From: Taeniopygia guttata
Lineage: Eukaryota > Chordata > Aves > Passeriformes > Estrildidae
Assembly (NCBI RefSeq): GCF_048771995.1
Contig: NC_133059.1
Span: 3,461,001 to 3,525,000, forward strand
DNA: 64,000 bases
Reading direction: 5' to 3'
In this document: positions 23,801 to 32,320 of the stretch, piece by piece
Numbering within the stretch: position 1 is the first letter of the stretch
Layout of the letters: each line of letters opens with the position of its first letter
The notes under the pieces: model-generated
What the model saw: only the letters and a program-made list of their open reading frames with translations
Told to the model about the DNA's origin: nothing
Databases searched by the model: none
Translations under genes and position numbers: made by a program

Positions 23801-26800
23801 TTGGGAGTTTTTTGGGAATTTTTTGGGGTTTTTCTGAGGAATTTTTGGGGATTTTTGGGGATTTTTTGGGGGATTTGGGGGGGGATTTGGGGTCACAGCC
23901 CCCCCCTCGCGCTCCGCCCGCCGCCGATCCTCCTCCATCTCCTGGATTTGGGGAAAATTTGGGAATTTTGGGGTTTTTTGGGAATTTTTTGGGTTTTTTT
24001 CAGGAATTTTTGGGGTTTTTAGGGATTATTTTGGGTTTTTTGGGGGGGATTTGGGGTCACAGCCCCTCCCTCGCGCTCCGCCTGGTGCCGATCCTCCTCA
24101 ATCTCCTGAATTTTGGGAAATTTGGGGATTTTGGGGGAATTTGGGAATTTTGGGGAATTTTGGGAATTTTCTGGGGTTTTTCTGAGGAATTTTGGGGGGT
24201 TTTTTTGGGTTTTTAGGGATTATTTTGGGTTTTTTGGGGGGAGATTTGGGGTCACAGCATCCCCCCCTCGCGCTCCGCCCGGCGCCGATCCTCCTCGATC
24301 TCCTGGATTTGGGGGAAATTTGGGAATTTTGGGGGAATTTGGGAATTTTTGGGTTTTTTTCAGGAATTTTTGGGGATTTTTAAGGATTTTTTTGGGGTTT
24401 TTGGGGGGGATTTGGGGTCCCAGCCCCCCCTCGCACTCAGCCCGGCGCCGATCCTCCTCCATCTCCTGGATTTTGGGGAAATTTGGGAATTTTTGGGGTT
24501 TTTGGCAATTTTTGGGGTTTTTCTGAGGACTTTTTGGGGATTTTTAGGGAATTTTTGGGATTTTTGGGGATTATTTTGGGGGATTTTTGGGGGGGATTTG
24601 GGGAGTCCCGGGGGGATTTTCAGGGAGATCTTTGGGGGGATTTTTTGGGGGGGTCCTGAGAACTTTGAGGGAAATTTTTGGGGAGTCTCGGGGGGATTTT
24701 TGGGGGGTCCCGGGGGGGGGGTTTTGGGGGGATTTTTGGGGGGTCCCGGGGGGGTGGTTTTGGGGGGATTTTTGGGGGGGTCCTGAGGAATTTTAGGGAA
24801 ATTTTTGGGAAGATCTCGGGGGGATTTTTGGGGGAGTCCTGAGGAATTTTTGGGGGGGTCCTGAGGAATTTTTGGGGAGATCTCGGGGGGATTTTTGGGG
24901 AGATCTGGGGGGGCATTTTTGGGGATTCTCGGGGGTATTTTTTGGGGGGTCCCGGGGGGGATTTTTTTGGGGTTTTTGGGGAGATCTCGGGGGGGGTTTT
25001 GGGTGATTTTTGGGGAGTTTCGGGGGGATTTTTGGGGATTCTTGGGGGTATTTTTTGGGGGGTCCCGGGGGGAATTTTTTTGGGAGATCTCAGGGAGGAT
25101 TTTTGGGGGGTCCCAGTGGGATTTTTGGGTGATTTTTGGGGAGATCTTGGGGGGGATTTTTGGGGGAGTCCTGAGGAATTTTTGGGGGGTTTTTGGAGAG
25201 ATCTCAGGGGGATTTTTGGGTGATTTTTGGGGAGATCTCGGCGGGATTTTTGGGGAGATCTTGGGGGGGACTTTTTTGGGGAGTCCTGAGGAATTTTTGG
25301 GGGGGTCCCGGGGGGATTTTTGGGTGATATTTGGGGAGATCTCTGGGGGGATTTTTGGGGGAGTCCTGAGGAATTTTTGGGGGATTTTTGGGGAGTCTTG
25401 GGGGGATTTTTGGGTGATTTTTTGGGGCTCTCAGGGGAGATTTTTGAGGGGTCCCGGGGGGGGTTTTGGGTGATTTTTGGGGAGATCTCGGGGGGATTTT
25501 TGGGGGGTCCCGGGGGGATTTTTGGGTGATTTTTAGGGAGTCTCGGGGGGATTTTTGGGGGGATCTCGGGGGTATTTTTTGGGAGGTCCTGGGGGGGGAT
25601 TTTTGGGGAGATCGGGGGGGGATTTTTGGGGGGTCTTGGGGGGATTTTTTTGGGGAGTCCTGAGGAATTTTTGGGGAGTCCCGGGGGGAATTTTTGGGTG
25701 ATTTTTGGGGAGATCTGGGGGGGGATTTTTGGGGGGTCCCGGGGGGATTTTTGGGTAATTTTTGGGGAGTCTCGGGGGGATTTTTGGGGAGATCTGGGGG
25801 GGGATTTTTGGGGGGTCCCGGGGGGTTTTTTGGGGAGATCTCAGGGAGGATTTTTGGGGAGATCTTGGGGTCGTTTTTTGGGGAGATCCGGAGGGGGATT
25901 TTTGGGGAGTCTCGGGGGGATTTTTGGGTGATTTTTTGGGGAGTTTCGGGGGGATTTTTGGGTGATTTTTTGGGGAGTCTCGGGGGGATTTTTGGGGAGA
26001 TCTTGGGGGGGATTTTTTTGGGGAGTCCTGAGGAATTTTTGGGTGATTTTTGGGGAATCTCGGGGGGATTTTTCGGTGATTTTTTGGGGCTCTCAGGGGA
26101 GAATTTTGGGGAGTCTCGGGGGGGAATTTTTGGGGGAATCCTGAGGAATTTTTGGGTGATTTTTGGGGAGTCTCGGGAGGATTTTGGGGGGATTTTTTTG
26201 GGGAGTCCTGAGGAATTTTTGGGGGGTCCCGGGGGGATTTTTGGGGGATTTTTGGGGAGGGGTCGGCCCCCCTGGCCTGACCTGGTAGCGCCGCACCAGC
26301 GCCTCGTTCTTCCTGCGCAGGGCGGCGATTCTCCGGTCCAGCTCCGCGTCCTTCTCCAGCGCCGCCGCCTGCGGGGGAGGGGAGGGGAGGGGAGGAGGGG
26401 ATTTTTGGGGAGGGGGCTTTGGTCAGCCTGAACCCCCCGGGGGAGGGCAGAGACCCCCCAAAAAAATCCAGAAATTACCCATAAGAAAATCCCCAAAAAA
26501 AACCCCAAAAAAATCAAAAAAATGCAAAAAAAATCCCAAAAAACCCCACAAAAATAATAAAAAAACCAATAAAAAACCCAAAAAATACCCCCAAAAAAAT
26601 CCCGAAAATACCCATAAGAAAATCCCCCCCAAAAAAAAAAATCCGAAAAATTAAAAAAAAATCCCAAAAAAAACCCCACAAAAATAAAAAAAAACCAAAC
26701 AAAAAAAACCCCAAAAAAACCCACCAAGGACGGAGAGACCCCCCCCCCACAAAATAACCCCGAAAAACACTAAAAAAAATCCTCAAAAAATATATAACCC

Positions 26801-27062
26801 AAATCTCAAATAACCCCAAACCCCCCCCGAGCCCCGAGCCCGGTCCGGGACCCCCGAAACGACCCCGGGACCACCGGAACGACCCCGGGAGGGACCACGG
26901 GACCCTCGGAACGACCCCACGACCCCCCCGGGACCCCCCGAGACCCTCCGGGACCCTCCGGGACCCCCGAAACGACCCCGGGACCCTCCGGGACCCCTTC
27001 GGGACCTCCCCGTGACCCCCCCGGACCCTCCGGGACCCTCCGGGACCCTCCGGGCCCACCAT
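11801..27062 (-). CDS. CCDC9: Coiled-coil domain-containing protein 9
   Basis: CCDC9 is an RNA-binding protein reported with the exon junction complex. Exons (minus): 1 ends 27,060 (ATG then gtgggc); 2 26,282-26,368; 3 23,662-23,763; 4 22,096-22,242; 5 21,477-21,560; 6 20,235-20,375; 7 18,328-18,521; 8 15,828-15,947; 9 14,671-14,731; 10 starts 13,513. All junctions from 1 to 10 have AG/GT and matching phase. Conserved blocks: M/AAALEKDAELDRRI, LRRKNEALVRRYQ, EIEEDRRRAEREG, EWEQRRLQNIEQMNEEMEK, NPVRNFLDDPRR, NWGGPDF, LWMTGRQRAEYERWK, RERLQRHRDPRG, WRREWDAQKPDGMF, HDDRWEPQ, DQWEDLSDDDEDG. Exons 1-9 give 313 aa. Exon 10 runs into minisatellite without a clear donor. The last exon is inferred (acceptor near 12,126, PEVESSDLQR, stop 11,801), so the C-terminus is uncertain. 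Confidence 0.88.
11935..12090. repeat. CCDC9: Array within the proposed CCDC9 last exon
   Basis: Units of about 20-35 bp, cccccaggtgattttgggg type. On the minus strand they stay open and encode Gly/Pro-rich NSPGG-like repeats, in frame with the PEVESSDLQR segment. Confidence 0.65.
12130..12420. repeat. CCAGTA / CCCAGT arrays
   Basis: Two short arrays: ccagtataaaccagtatgga (12,135-12,260), then cccagttccctcccagttt (12,260-12,420). Beyond them, at 12,421-12,472, a possible minus-strand exon (acceptor AG at 12,473/12,474, PLPEPPGNPGAQRD) ends at a gtactg donor, but its phase does not fit the inferred last exon. Confidence 0.7.
12500..13432. repeat. CCDC9: ACTGG-core minisatellite abutting CCDC9 exon 10
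   Basis: Units of about 25-50 bp: actggtttgaactgggagag, and in the right half ctggtccgaactgggcgtta. On the minus strand the last 180 bp continues the exon 10 frame as PSSDQSKPVT-like repeats to a stop at 13,241, so either coding sequence extends into the array or a non-obvious donor lies at its edge. Confidence 0.9.
13530..14650. repeat. CCDC9: Array in CCDC9 intron 9
   Basis: Units of cccaaatcccaaaattccaa with longer periods marked by aaggggtccaaattccc and tctgggaaaatccc. It fills the intron between exons 9 and 10. Sense-strand sequence is rich in TTTGGGATTTGGG. Confidence 0.9.
14780..15825. repeat. CCDC9: CCCCAAA array in CCDC9 intron 8
   Basis: Roughly 1 kb of ccccaaatttccccaaaatc units. 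The CCDC9 sense strand is a continuous series of GGGG runs spaced by TTTT or AAAT, ideal for quadruplex formation and G-run splicing elements. Confidence 0.9.
15965..16310. repeat. CCDC9: aaattcacc array in CCDC9 intron 7
   Basis: Units of about 20-38 bp: aattcaccccaaaaattcac and acctgaaaacccaaaattca. Confidence 0.85.
16310..18310. repeat. CCDC9: Array in CCDC9 intron 7 with copies of the exon 7 end
   Basis: Mostly 25-40 bp units (aaaaatcccattttttggtc, cctaaaaaccccatttttt). Embedded at about 16,908-16,983, 17,268-17,343 and 17,838-17,890 are three copies of the last 50-80 bp of exon 7 plus its donor (sense: CGTCTCCAGGCGCCGCGG segment through GACGGCAT and gtgggtc). The functional copy is at 18,328-18,405. 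Confidence 0.92.
18535..19745. repeat. CCDC9: Array in CCDC9 intron 6 (gagagaatcgg unit)
   Basis: About 25 units of 35-50 bp with ccccgagagaatcgggcc, aaaaatggggaaaatac and poly(A) runs. Confidence 0.9.
19746..20228. other. T/G-run region of CCDC9 intron 6
   Basis: Plus strand made of gattttttgggg runs with a loose period of 50-80 bp (tggggttttttgtgtgttttt recurs at about 19,855 and 20,055). No coding signal. Confidence 0.6.
20385..21225. repeat. CCDC9: ACTGGGA array in CCDC9 intron 5
   Basis: Units of 11-50 bp: actgggaggggactgggata, aaactgggaggggatctggg and gggcactgggagg. Same ACTGG core as the arrays at 12.5 and 28.5 kb. Confidence 0.9.
21230..21470. repeat. CCDC9: ACTGGT(C/T) array at the CCDC9 exon 5 donor
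   Basis: 10-bp units: tatactggtc, cgtactggtt, tgtgctggtt. It starts about 6 bp inside intron 5. Confidence 0.9.
21562..22092. repeat. CCDC9: Arrays in CCDC9 intron 4
   Basis: caaattcaccccaaaatc units to about 21,760, then ccccaaatttccacaaaaatc units up to the exon 4 donor. Confidence 0.88.
22255..23460. repeat. CCDC9: aaataaaccc array in CCDC9 intron 3
   Basis: Higher-order units of about 110-180 bp bounded by cccattgagagacctcgaaa, filled with aataaacccaaataaacccc. The plus strand carries dozens of AATAAA hexamers; the CCDC9 sense strand carries TTTATT instead. Confidence 0.92.
23764..24590. repeat. CCDC9: Array with four copies of the CCDC9 exon 3 start
   Basis: Units of about 165-190 bp each contain 50-60 bp of the 5' edge of exon 3 with its splice acceptor (sense GAGATCGAGGAGGATCGGCG through GCGGAGCGCGAGGG). 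Copies lie at about 23,893-23,944, 24,056-24,111, 24,248-24,306 and 24,417-24,470; the functional edge is at 23,763. They are separated by ggaatttttggggttttt spacers. Confidence 0.93.
24590..26270. repeat. CCDC9: G-rich array in CCDC9 intron 2
   Basis: About 1.7 kb of 25-45 bp units: gggggatttttggggagatc, tcggggggatttttgggtga, gtcctgaggaatttttgggg. Plus strand G-rich, that is template-strand G for CCDC9, the opposite of most other arrays in this gene. Confidence 0.92.
26430..26740. repeat. A-rich imperfect duplication in CCDC9 intron 1
   Basis: Two copies of a segment of about 125 bp that starts cccataagaaaatcccc (about 26,478 and 26,608) and continues through poly(A) and cccaaaaaa runs. Confidence 0.65.
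26815..27056. repeat. ccgggaccctc array next to CCDC9 exon 1
   Basis: 11-bp units gggaccctccg with variants cccgaaacgacc, ending immediately at the exon 1 donor. Confidence 0.8.
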
Positions 27063-27200
27063 GGCGGCGCCGGTCCCGGTTCGCCGCTACTTCCGCTTCC
27101 GGTATGGGCGGAAGGAGGAGCGGAGCTTAAAGGGGCGATGGTGCCAAAGTGGGGCCCACCGGGGCGGCTTAAAAGGGCAACGGGGACGGGGACACGGGAG
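27060..27200 (-). promoter_or_regulatory. CCDC9: CCDC9 promoter and 5'UTR
   Basis: CpG-rich block upstream of the CCDC9 ATG with two adjoining ETS-type sites (plus strand acttccgcttccgg, 27,089-27,102). The sequence CCATGG at 27,059-27,064 gives an ATG on both strands. The minus ATG is followed at once by a gtgggc donor, so exon 1 would contribute only the initiator methionine. Confidence 0.6.
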
Positions 27201-27204
27201 CGGC

Positions 27205-27330
27205 GCGGGTGACACCGATGGCACCGATGGCACCTCTGGGGTGGCACCGATGGCACTTCTGGGGTGGTGGCACCGCTGTGACCCCCCGGAGGTGGCACCT
27301 GGTGTCCCCTTGTCACCCCCGGGCGCTGTC
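27205..27330. repeat. Short ggcaccgatggcac tandem
   Basis: About five imperfect units of 15-30 bp: accgatggcaccgatggcac, cacttctggggtggtggc. Confidence 0.6.
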
Positions 27331-27424
27331 ACTTCGTTTTGGGTCATTTTTGTCACCCTCTGGAGGGGCACCTCCTGTTGGTGGCACTTTTGTCACCCCC
27401 GGGCGGTGCCACCCCGTGTGTCCC

Positions 27425-28268
27425 TTTGTCACCTCCTGTCCCCTCTCTGTCCCTCTGTCCCTCTGTCTGTCCCTCTGTCCCTCTGTCCCTCTGTCCCTCT
27501 GTCCCCTCTGTCCCTCTGTCCCTCTGTCCCTCTGTCCCCTCTCTGTCCCTCTGTCCCCTCTCTGTCCCTCTGTCCCTCTGTCTGTCCCTCTGTCCGTCTG
27601 TCCCTCTGTCCCTTTCTGTCCCTCTGTCCCTCTGTCCCTCTGTCCCCTCTCTGTCCCTCTGTCTGTCCCTCTGTCCCTCTGTCCCTCTGTCCCTCTCTGT
27701 CCCTCTGTCTGTCCCTCTGTCCCTCTGTCCCTCTGTCCGTCTGTCCCTCTGTCCCTCTGTCCCTCTGTCCCTCTGTCCGTCTGTCCCTCTGTCCCTCTGT
27801 CCCCTCTCTGTCCCTCTGTCCGTCTGTCCCTCTGTCCCTCTGTCCCTCTGTCCCCTCTCTGTCCCTCTGTCCGTCTGTCCGTCTGTCCCTCTGTCCCTCT
27901 GTCCCTCTGTCTGTCCCTCTGTCCCTCTGTCCCTCTGTCCCCTCTGTCTGTCCCTCTGTCCCTCTGTCCCTCTGTCCCTCTGTCTGTCCCTCTGTCCCTC
28001 TGTCCCTCTGTCCCCTCTCTGTCCCTCTGTCCCCTCTCTGTCCCTCTGTCCCTCTGTCCCTCTCTGTCCCTCTGTCCCTCTGTCCCTCTGTCCCTCTGTC
28101 CCTCTCTGTCCCTCTGTCCCTCTGTCCCTCTGTCCCTCTGTCCCCTCTGTCCCCGCTCTGTCCCTCTGTCCCTCTGTCCCTCTGTCCCCTCTCTGTCCCT
28201 CTGTCCCTCTGTCCCCTCTCTGTCCCTCTGTCCCCTCTCTGTCCCTCTGTCTGTCCCTCTGTCCCCCC
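27425..28268. repeat. (tccctctg)n microsatellite-like array
   Basis: About 840 bp of tccctctgtc, with tctg and cccctc variants. Long open frames on both strands (PSVPLSLC and RDRGTEGQ repeats) come from the repeat and are not genes. Confidence 0.95.
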
Positions 28269-28299
28269 CCCGCCCCATTCTCGCTCCCCCCTCCCCTTT

Positions 28300-28490
28300 G
28301 TGGGCGTGGTCACGCTTGGCCCCGCCCATTCTGGGCGTGTACTGGGGCAGGCGATGGGCGTGGCCTCGCTGGCCCCGCCCCCCGGCTGTCTCCATGGCAG
28401 CTGAGGCTCTGACCGCGGCCGCGAACGCTGATTGGCTGAGCCGGGGGCGCGCGCGGCGCCGGGGGCGGGGCCGGGCGGGGCTGGGGGGGG
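28300..28490. promoter_or_regulatory. CpG island with CCAAT and GC boxes
   Basis: Several cccgccc and gggcgtgg boxes, an inverted CCAAT box (attgg, 28,431-28,435) and the CpG block gggggcgcgcgcggcgccgg. It sits between the divergent CCDC9 and BBC3-like genes and could be an alternative promoter of either. No first exon is evident. Confidence 0.45.
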
Positions 28491-28494
28491 CGGG

Positions 28495-29290
28495 GGGGGA
28501 ACTGGGAATAACGGGGGGAGAAACTGGGAATAACTGGGAATAACTGGGGGAGAAACTGGGGGGAAACTGGGGGAGAAACTGGGAATAACTGGGGGGGAAG
28601 TGGGAATAACTGGGGGGAAACTGGGAATAACTGGGAATAACTGGGGGGGGAACTGGGGGGGAAACTGGGAATGATTGGGGGGGAACTGGGGGGGGAACTG
28701 GGAATAACTGGGGGGGGACTGGGGGGAAACTGGGAATGACTGGGAATAACTGGGAATAACTGGGGGGAAACTGGGAATAACTGGGAATAACTGGGGGGGG
28801 GAACTGGGAATAACTGGGAATAACTGGGGGGGGACTGGGGGGAAACTGGGAATAACTGCGAATAACTGGGGGAAACTGGGGGAGAAACTGGGAATAACTG
28901 GGGGGGAACGGGGGGGAGAAACTGGGAATTACTGAGAATAACTGGGGGAAAGTGGGCGGGAAACTGGGAATGACGGGGGGGAAAGTGGGAATAACTGGGG
29001 GGGGAACTGGGGGGGAAACTGGGAATAACTGGGGGAGAAACTGGGAATAACTGGGGGGGGAAGTGGGAATAACTGGGGGGGAACTGGGGGAAAAACTGGG
29101 AATAACTGGGGGAGAAACTGGGAATAACTGGGAATAACTGGGGGGGAAACTGGGGGGAAACTGGGAATAAGTGGGGGGAAACTGGGGGAGAAACTGGGAA
29201 TAACTGGGAATAACTGGGGGGAAAGTGGGCGGGAAACTGGAAATGACTGGGGAGAAACTGAGAATAACTGGGGGGGAACTGGGAATAACT
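28495..29290. repeat. actgggaataactgg array
   Basis: Units of 11-30 bp: aactgggaataactgggg, gggaaactgggggag. Shares the ACTGGGA core with arrays in CCDC9 and ZC3H4. Confidence 0.92.
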
Positions 29291-30190
29291 CGGAATAACC
29301 TGTACCTGTGCCAACACCTGTATGGGTACCCGTACCTGTGCCAACACCTGTATCAATACCTATACCTGTGCCAACACCTGTATCAATACCTATACCTGTG
29401 CCAACACCTGTGCCCACACCTGAGTCCAGGCCACACCTGTGCCTGTATCTCTGTACCTGTCACCTCACCGGTCCCTGTCCCCTCACCTGTCCCTCTCCCT
29501 TCTCACCTGTCCCTGTCCCCTCACCTGTCTCTGTCCCCTCTCACCTGTCCCCGTCCCCTCTCACCTGTCCCTGTCCCCCTGTCTCACCTGTCCCTGTCCC
29601 TGTGTCTCACCTGTCCCTGTCCCCTCTCCCGTCCCCTCTCCCCTGTCCCCTCTCCCCTGTCCCCTCTCACCTGTCCCCCATCACCTGTCCCTGTCCCCTC
29701 TCACCTGTCCCTGTCCCCTCTCACCTGTCCCTGTCCCCCTGTCTCACCTGTCCCCTCTCACCTGTCCCTGTGCCCCCTCACCTGTCCCTGTCCCCTCTCA
29801 CCTGTCCCTGTCCCCTCTCACCTGTCCCTGTCCCCCTGTCTCACCTGTCCCCTCTCACCTGTCCCTGTGCCCCCTCACCTGTCCCTGTGCCCCCTCACCT
29901 GTCCCTGTCCCCTCTCACCTGTCCCTGTCCCCCTGTCTCACCTGTCCCCTCTCACCTGTCCCCTGTCCCCTCTCACCTGTCCCTGTCCCCCTGTCTCACC
30001 TGTCCCCTCTCACCTGTCCCCTGTCCCCTCTCACCTGTCCCTGTCCCCCTGTCTCACCTGTCCCCCTGTCCCTGTCCCCCTGTCCCACCTGTCCCTGTCC
30101 CCGCTGTCTCACCTGTCCCCTCACCTGTCCCTGTCCCTGTCCCCTCACCTGTCCCTGTCCTGTCTCACCTGTCCCCTCTCTCACCTGTCC
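29290..30190. repeat. cacctgt arrays
   Basis: First acctgtgccaacacctgtat (29,300-29,430), then cacctgtccctgtcccctct (29,440-30,190). Open frames through it are repeat-derived. Confidence 0.92.
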
Positions 30191-30224
30191 CGCCCCCCCC
30201 CCTTTTTCCCGCGCTCTCTCTCCC

Positions 30225-30345
30225 GCGCTCCGCTGGAGACAGCAACCGCCGCGCGCTCTGATTGGCCGCTCCCCTCGCGCCGCCGACCAATCCCGTCGCG
30301 GCGCGGCAGCGCGCGGCCCGGGGGGGGCGTGGCCGCCGCCGCCCA
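30225..30345. promoter_or_regulatory. CpG island with paired CCAAT boxes
   Basis: Very CpG-rich block with an inverted CCAAT (attgg, 30,261-30,265) and a direct CCAAT (30,287-30,291) 22 bp apart. It lies upstream of the BBC3-like gene. Which gene it serves is unknown. Confidence 0.45.
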
Positions 30346-30397
30346 AGGGGGGGGGAAAGAACGAGGGGGGGGAAGGGGGGGGAGCCCCCTCGGTCAG

Positions 30398-30410
30398 AGG
30401 TCAAAGGTCA
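30398..30410 (+). promoter_or_regulatory. Perfect DR1 nuclear-receptor element
   Basis: AGGTCA A AGGTCA: two consensus half-sites with one spacer base, the arrangement used by RXR heterodimers, HNF4 and COUP-TF. It lies 0.7 kb upstream of the BBC3-like promoter. Occupancy is not implied. Confidence 0.5.
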
Positions 30411-30599
30411 GGCGGTGACCCCAGCCCCGTTTTTTGGGGGGTTTCGGGGGGTCCCGGGGGTCGCGGGCGGGGTCTGGCGGCGGCGGCGGCGCCTGGTTGG
30501 ACCTTCCCGCTGTTACCGGGGCGGCGGCGGCCGCAGCTTCGCCTGGAAACGGGGGGGGGGCGGCGGCTGAGTGGCTGCGGCCGCCCCGGGACCGCCCCG

Positions 30600-31115
30600 G
30601 GACCCCCCCCAAAATGGGGAGGGGGCGGGAAAACCCCGGGTGGGGGCGGGGAGGGACCCCCGGCACTGGGGAGTGGGGGGGACCCACGTGCGGCACCCCT
30701 GGAATTGGGGGGGGGTTGTTTTGGGGTGGGGGTCGCACTTTTGGGGTGCGGGGGGGGTTTATTTTGGGGCGAGGGGCGTAGTTTTGGGGTGGGGGGGGTT
30801 ATTTTGGGGTGGGGGTCGTTAATTTGGGGTGGGGGTCGCTAATTTGGGGGGGCATCGCACTTTTGGGCTGTGTCAGAATTTGGGGGGGGCGCGATTTAGA
30901 GCTGGAATTTTTTTGGGGGGGATTTTCGGAGTTTGGCCGAATTTGGGGGGGGGAGGGAAGGGGGGGGGGGTCCCGTTTGAGGCAAAGAATTTTTTGGGGG
31001 GCGCCGCTAAATTTTAAATATTTTTGGATTATTTTGGGTGAAACCCGCCGATTTTCCCAAAGTGGGGGTGGGGACACAATTTGGGGAGGGGGATCCCCAC
31101 CCCCCCCCCCCCCAA
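30600..31115. other. G-run region upstream of the BBC3-like promoter
   Basis: Imperfect ttttggggtgggggtcg units at 30,715-30,860, then G/T-rich spacer. No coding signal. Confidence 0.6.
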
Positions 31116-31125
31116 AGTCGGGGTG

Positions 31126-31145
31126 GCACAAGCCCGAACTTGTCC
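31126..31145 (+). promoter_or_regulatory. BBC3: p53-type response element
   Basis: Two adjoining decamers, GCACAAGCCC and GAACTTGTCC, match RRRCWWGYYY at 19 of 20 positions with no spacer; the right half is perfect. It closely resembles the known human PUMA promoter element (CTGCAAGTCC TGACTTGTCC). It lies about 110 bp upstream of the exon 1 donor. Binding is inferred. Confidence 0.75.
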
Positions 31146-31253
31146 GGGGCGGGGCGGGGCGGTGACGTCACGGTTGGGCGGTGACGTCACGGGTGGGCGT
31201 GGCGCGCTCCGCCGGTGCCGATCGCGCCCGTCCCGAGCGGTTCATGCGGCTCC
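31146..31253 (+). promoter_or_regulatory. BBC3: BBC3-like core promoter and exon 1
   Basis: Tandem GC boxes (ggggcggggcgggg, 31,146-31,160) and two full CRE palindromes TGACGTCA at 31,163-31,170 and 31,182-31,189, then a CpG-rich segment ending at the donor gtgagt (exon end 31,253). No TATA box. Exon 1 contains ATGCGGCTCC, which after splicing would open an upstream frame overlapping the main start. Confidence 0.65.
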
Positions 31254-32140
31254 GTGAGTGGGGGGGGCCCGGGGGGGCCCGGGGGGGCCCGGGGGGTCCC
31301 GGGGTCACCCAAGGGTGGGGGACACCCCCCGGGGTGGGGGAGGGGCGGGGGGGTTATTTTGGGGGGGGGGACACAGCGGGGACACGCGCGGGTGGCACTT
31401 GGGGGGACGCGTGGGGGGGGGTGGGGGAGATTTTGGGATGGGGGGGCGCCAAAAATTGAGGGGGGGGCTCCAAAAATTGAGGGGGGTCCCCAAAATTGAG
31501 GGGGGGCTCCAAAAATTGAGGGGGGTCCCCAAAATTGGGGTGCTCAGGTTGTGGGGGGGTGCTCAGGTTGAGGGGGGGGACCCACGCGGGACAGGGAGGG
31601 GAGGAGGGGGGGGGTCCCCAAAATTCACAGTGGGGGGGGTCCCTAAAATTCACAGCGGGGGGGGTTCCCAAAATTCACAGCGTGGGGAGGGGGGGTCCCC
31701 AAAATTCACACCGGGGGGGTCCCCAAAATTCACAGGGGGGGGAGGTCCCACAAATTGAGGTCCCCAAATAGAGTCGGGGGGTGGCCAAAAATTGAGGTGG
31801 GGGTCGCGCTTAATGGACGGGGTCCCCAAATAGAGGGGGGGTCCCCAAATTTTGGGGAGGGTGGGGGGGGAATATCACATAGAGGAGGGTCCTAAAATTG
31901 AGGAGGGGTCCCCAAATTTGGGGTGGGGTGGGGGGGGTGAGCGGGACAGGGAGGGGACACAAGGGGGGGGGGGGCAGCGACAGCGACACCGCACATGGCC
32001 GGGGGGGGGGAGGGGGGGGAAGGGACCCTCCCGGGGGGGGGTTTTTTTGGGGAGGGGTTTTTTTTTGGGGGGGGGGCACGGAGCAGGGGTGGGGGTCGTT
32101 TTTGGGGGTCGCTGTTTTTGGGGGGCGCGCGGGGGTCGCT
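31254..32140. repeat. BBC3: G-rich arrays in BBC3-like intron 1
   Basis: ggggggcccg units at 31,260-31,310; ggggggctccaaaaattgag at 31,440-31,560; gtccccaaaattcacagcg at 31,610-31,770; related ggggtccccaaat units to about 31,930. Sense strand G-rich. Confidence 0.8.
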
Positions 32141-32147
32141 GCGCGGT

Positions 32148-32155
32148 TTGTTTAC
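32148..32155 (+). promoter_or_regulatory. BBC3: FOXO (forkhead) consensus in intron 1
   Basis: TTGTTTAC, the reverse complement of the FOXO core GTAAACAA, in a CpG-rich island about 150 bp before exon 2. Human PUMA is a FOXO3 target and a forkhead element has been described in its first intron. An AT-rich block (ttaattaatttttaattaat) follows at about 32,210-32,240. Confidence 0.6.
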
Positions 32156-32172
32156 AAACAGCGCCCGCCCGC

Positions 32173-32191
32173 GGCGCGCCCCCTGCCGGCC
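32173..32191. promoter_or_regulatory. CTCF-like motif in BBC3-like intron 1
   Basis: ggcgcgccccctgccggcc resembles the CTCF core (gcgccccctggtggc) with few mismatches. Confidence 0.4.
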
Positions 32192-32320
32192 GAGCCGCGC
32201 TATTGCTTTTAATTTTTAATTAATTTTTAATTAATTTTTTGGGGAGGGGGCGATGTGAGGACCCCCCCACGCTAAAATTGGGGTGTCCCCCCCTCTCCTC
32301 CTCAGAGCCCCCCGGGAGCG

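Noticed and set aside
27061-28543. Four overlapping 290-450 codon frames on both strands
   Set aside because: Generated by tccctctg repeats; no conserved start or domain.
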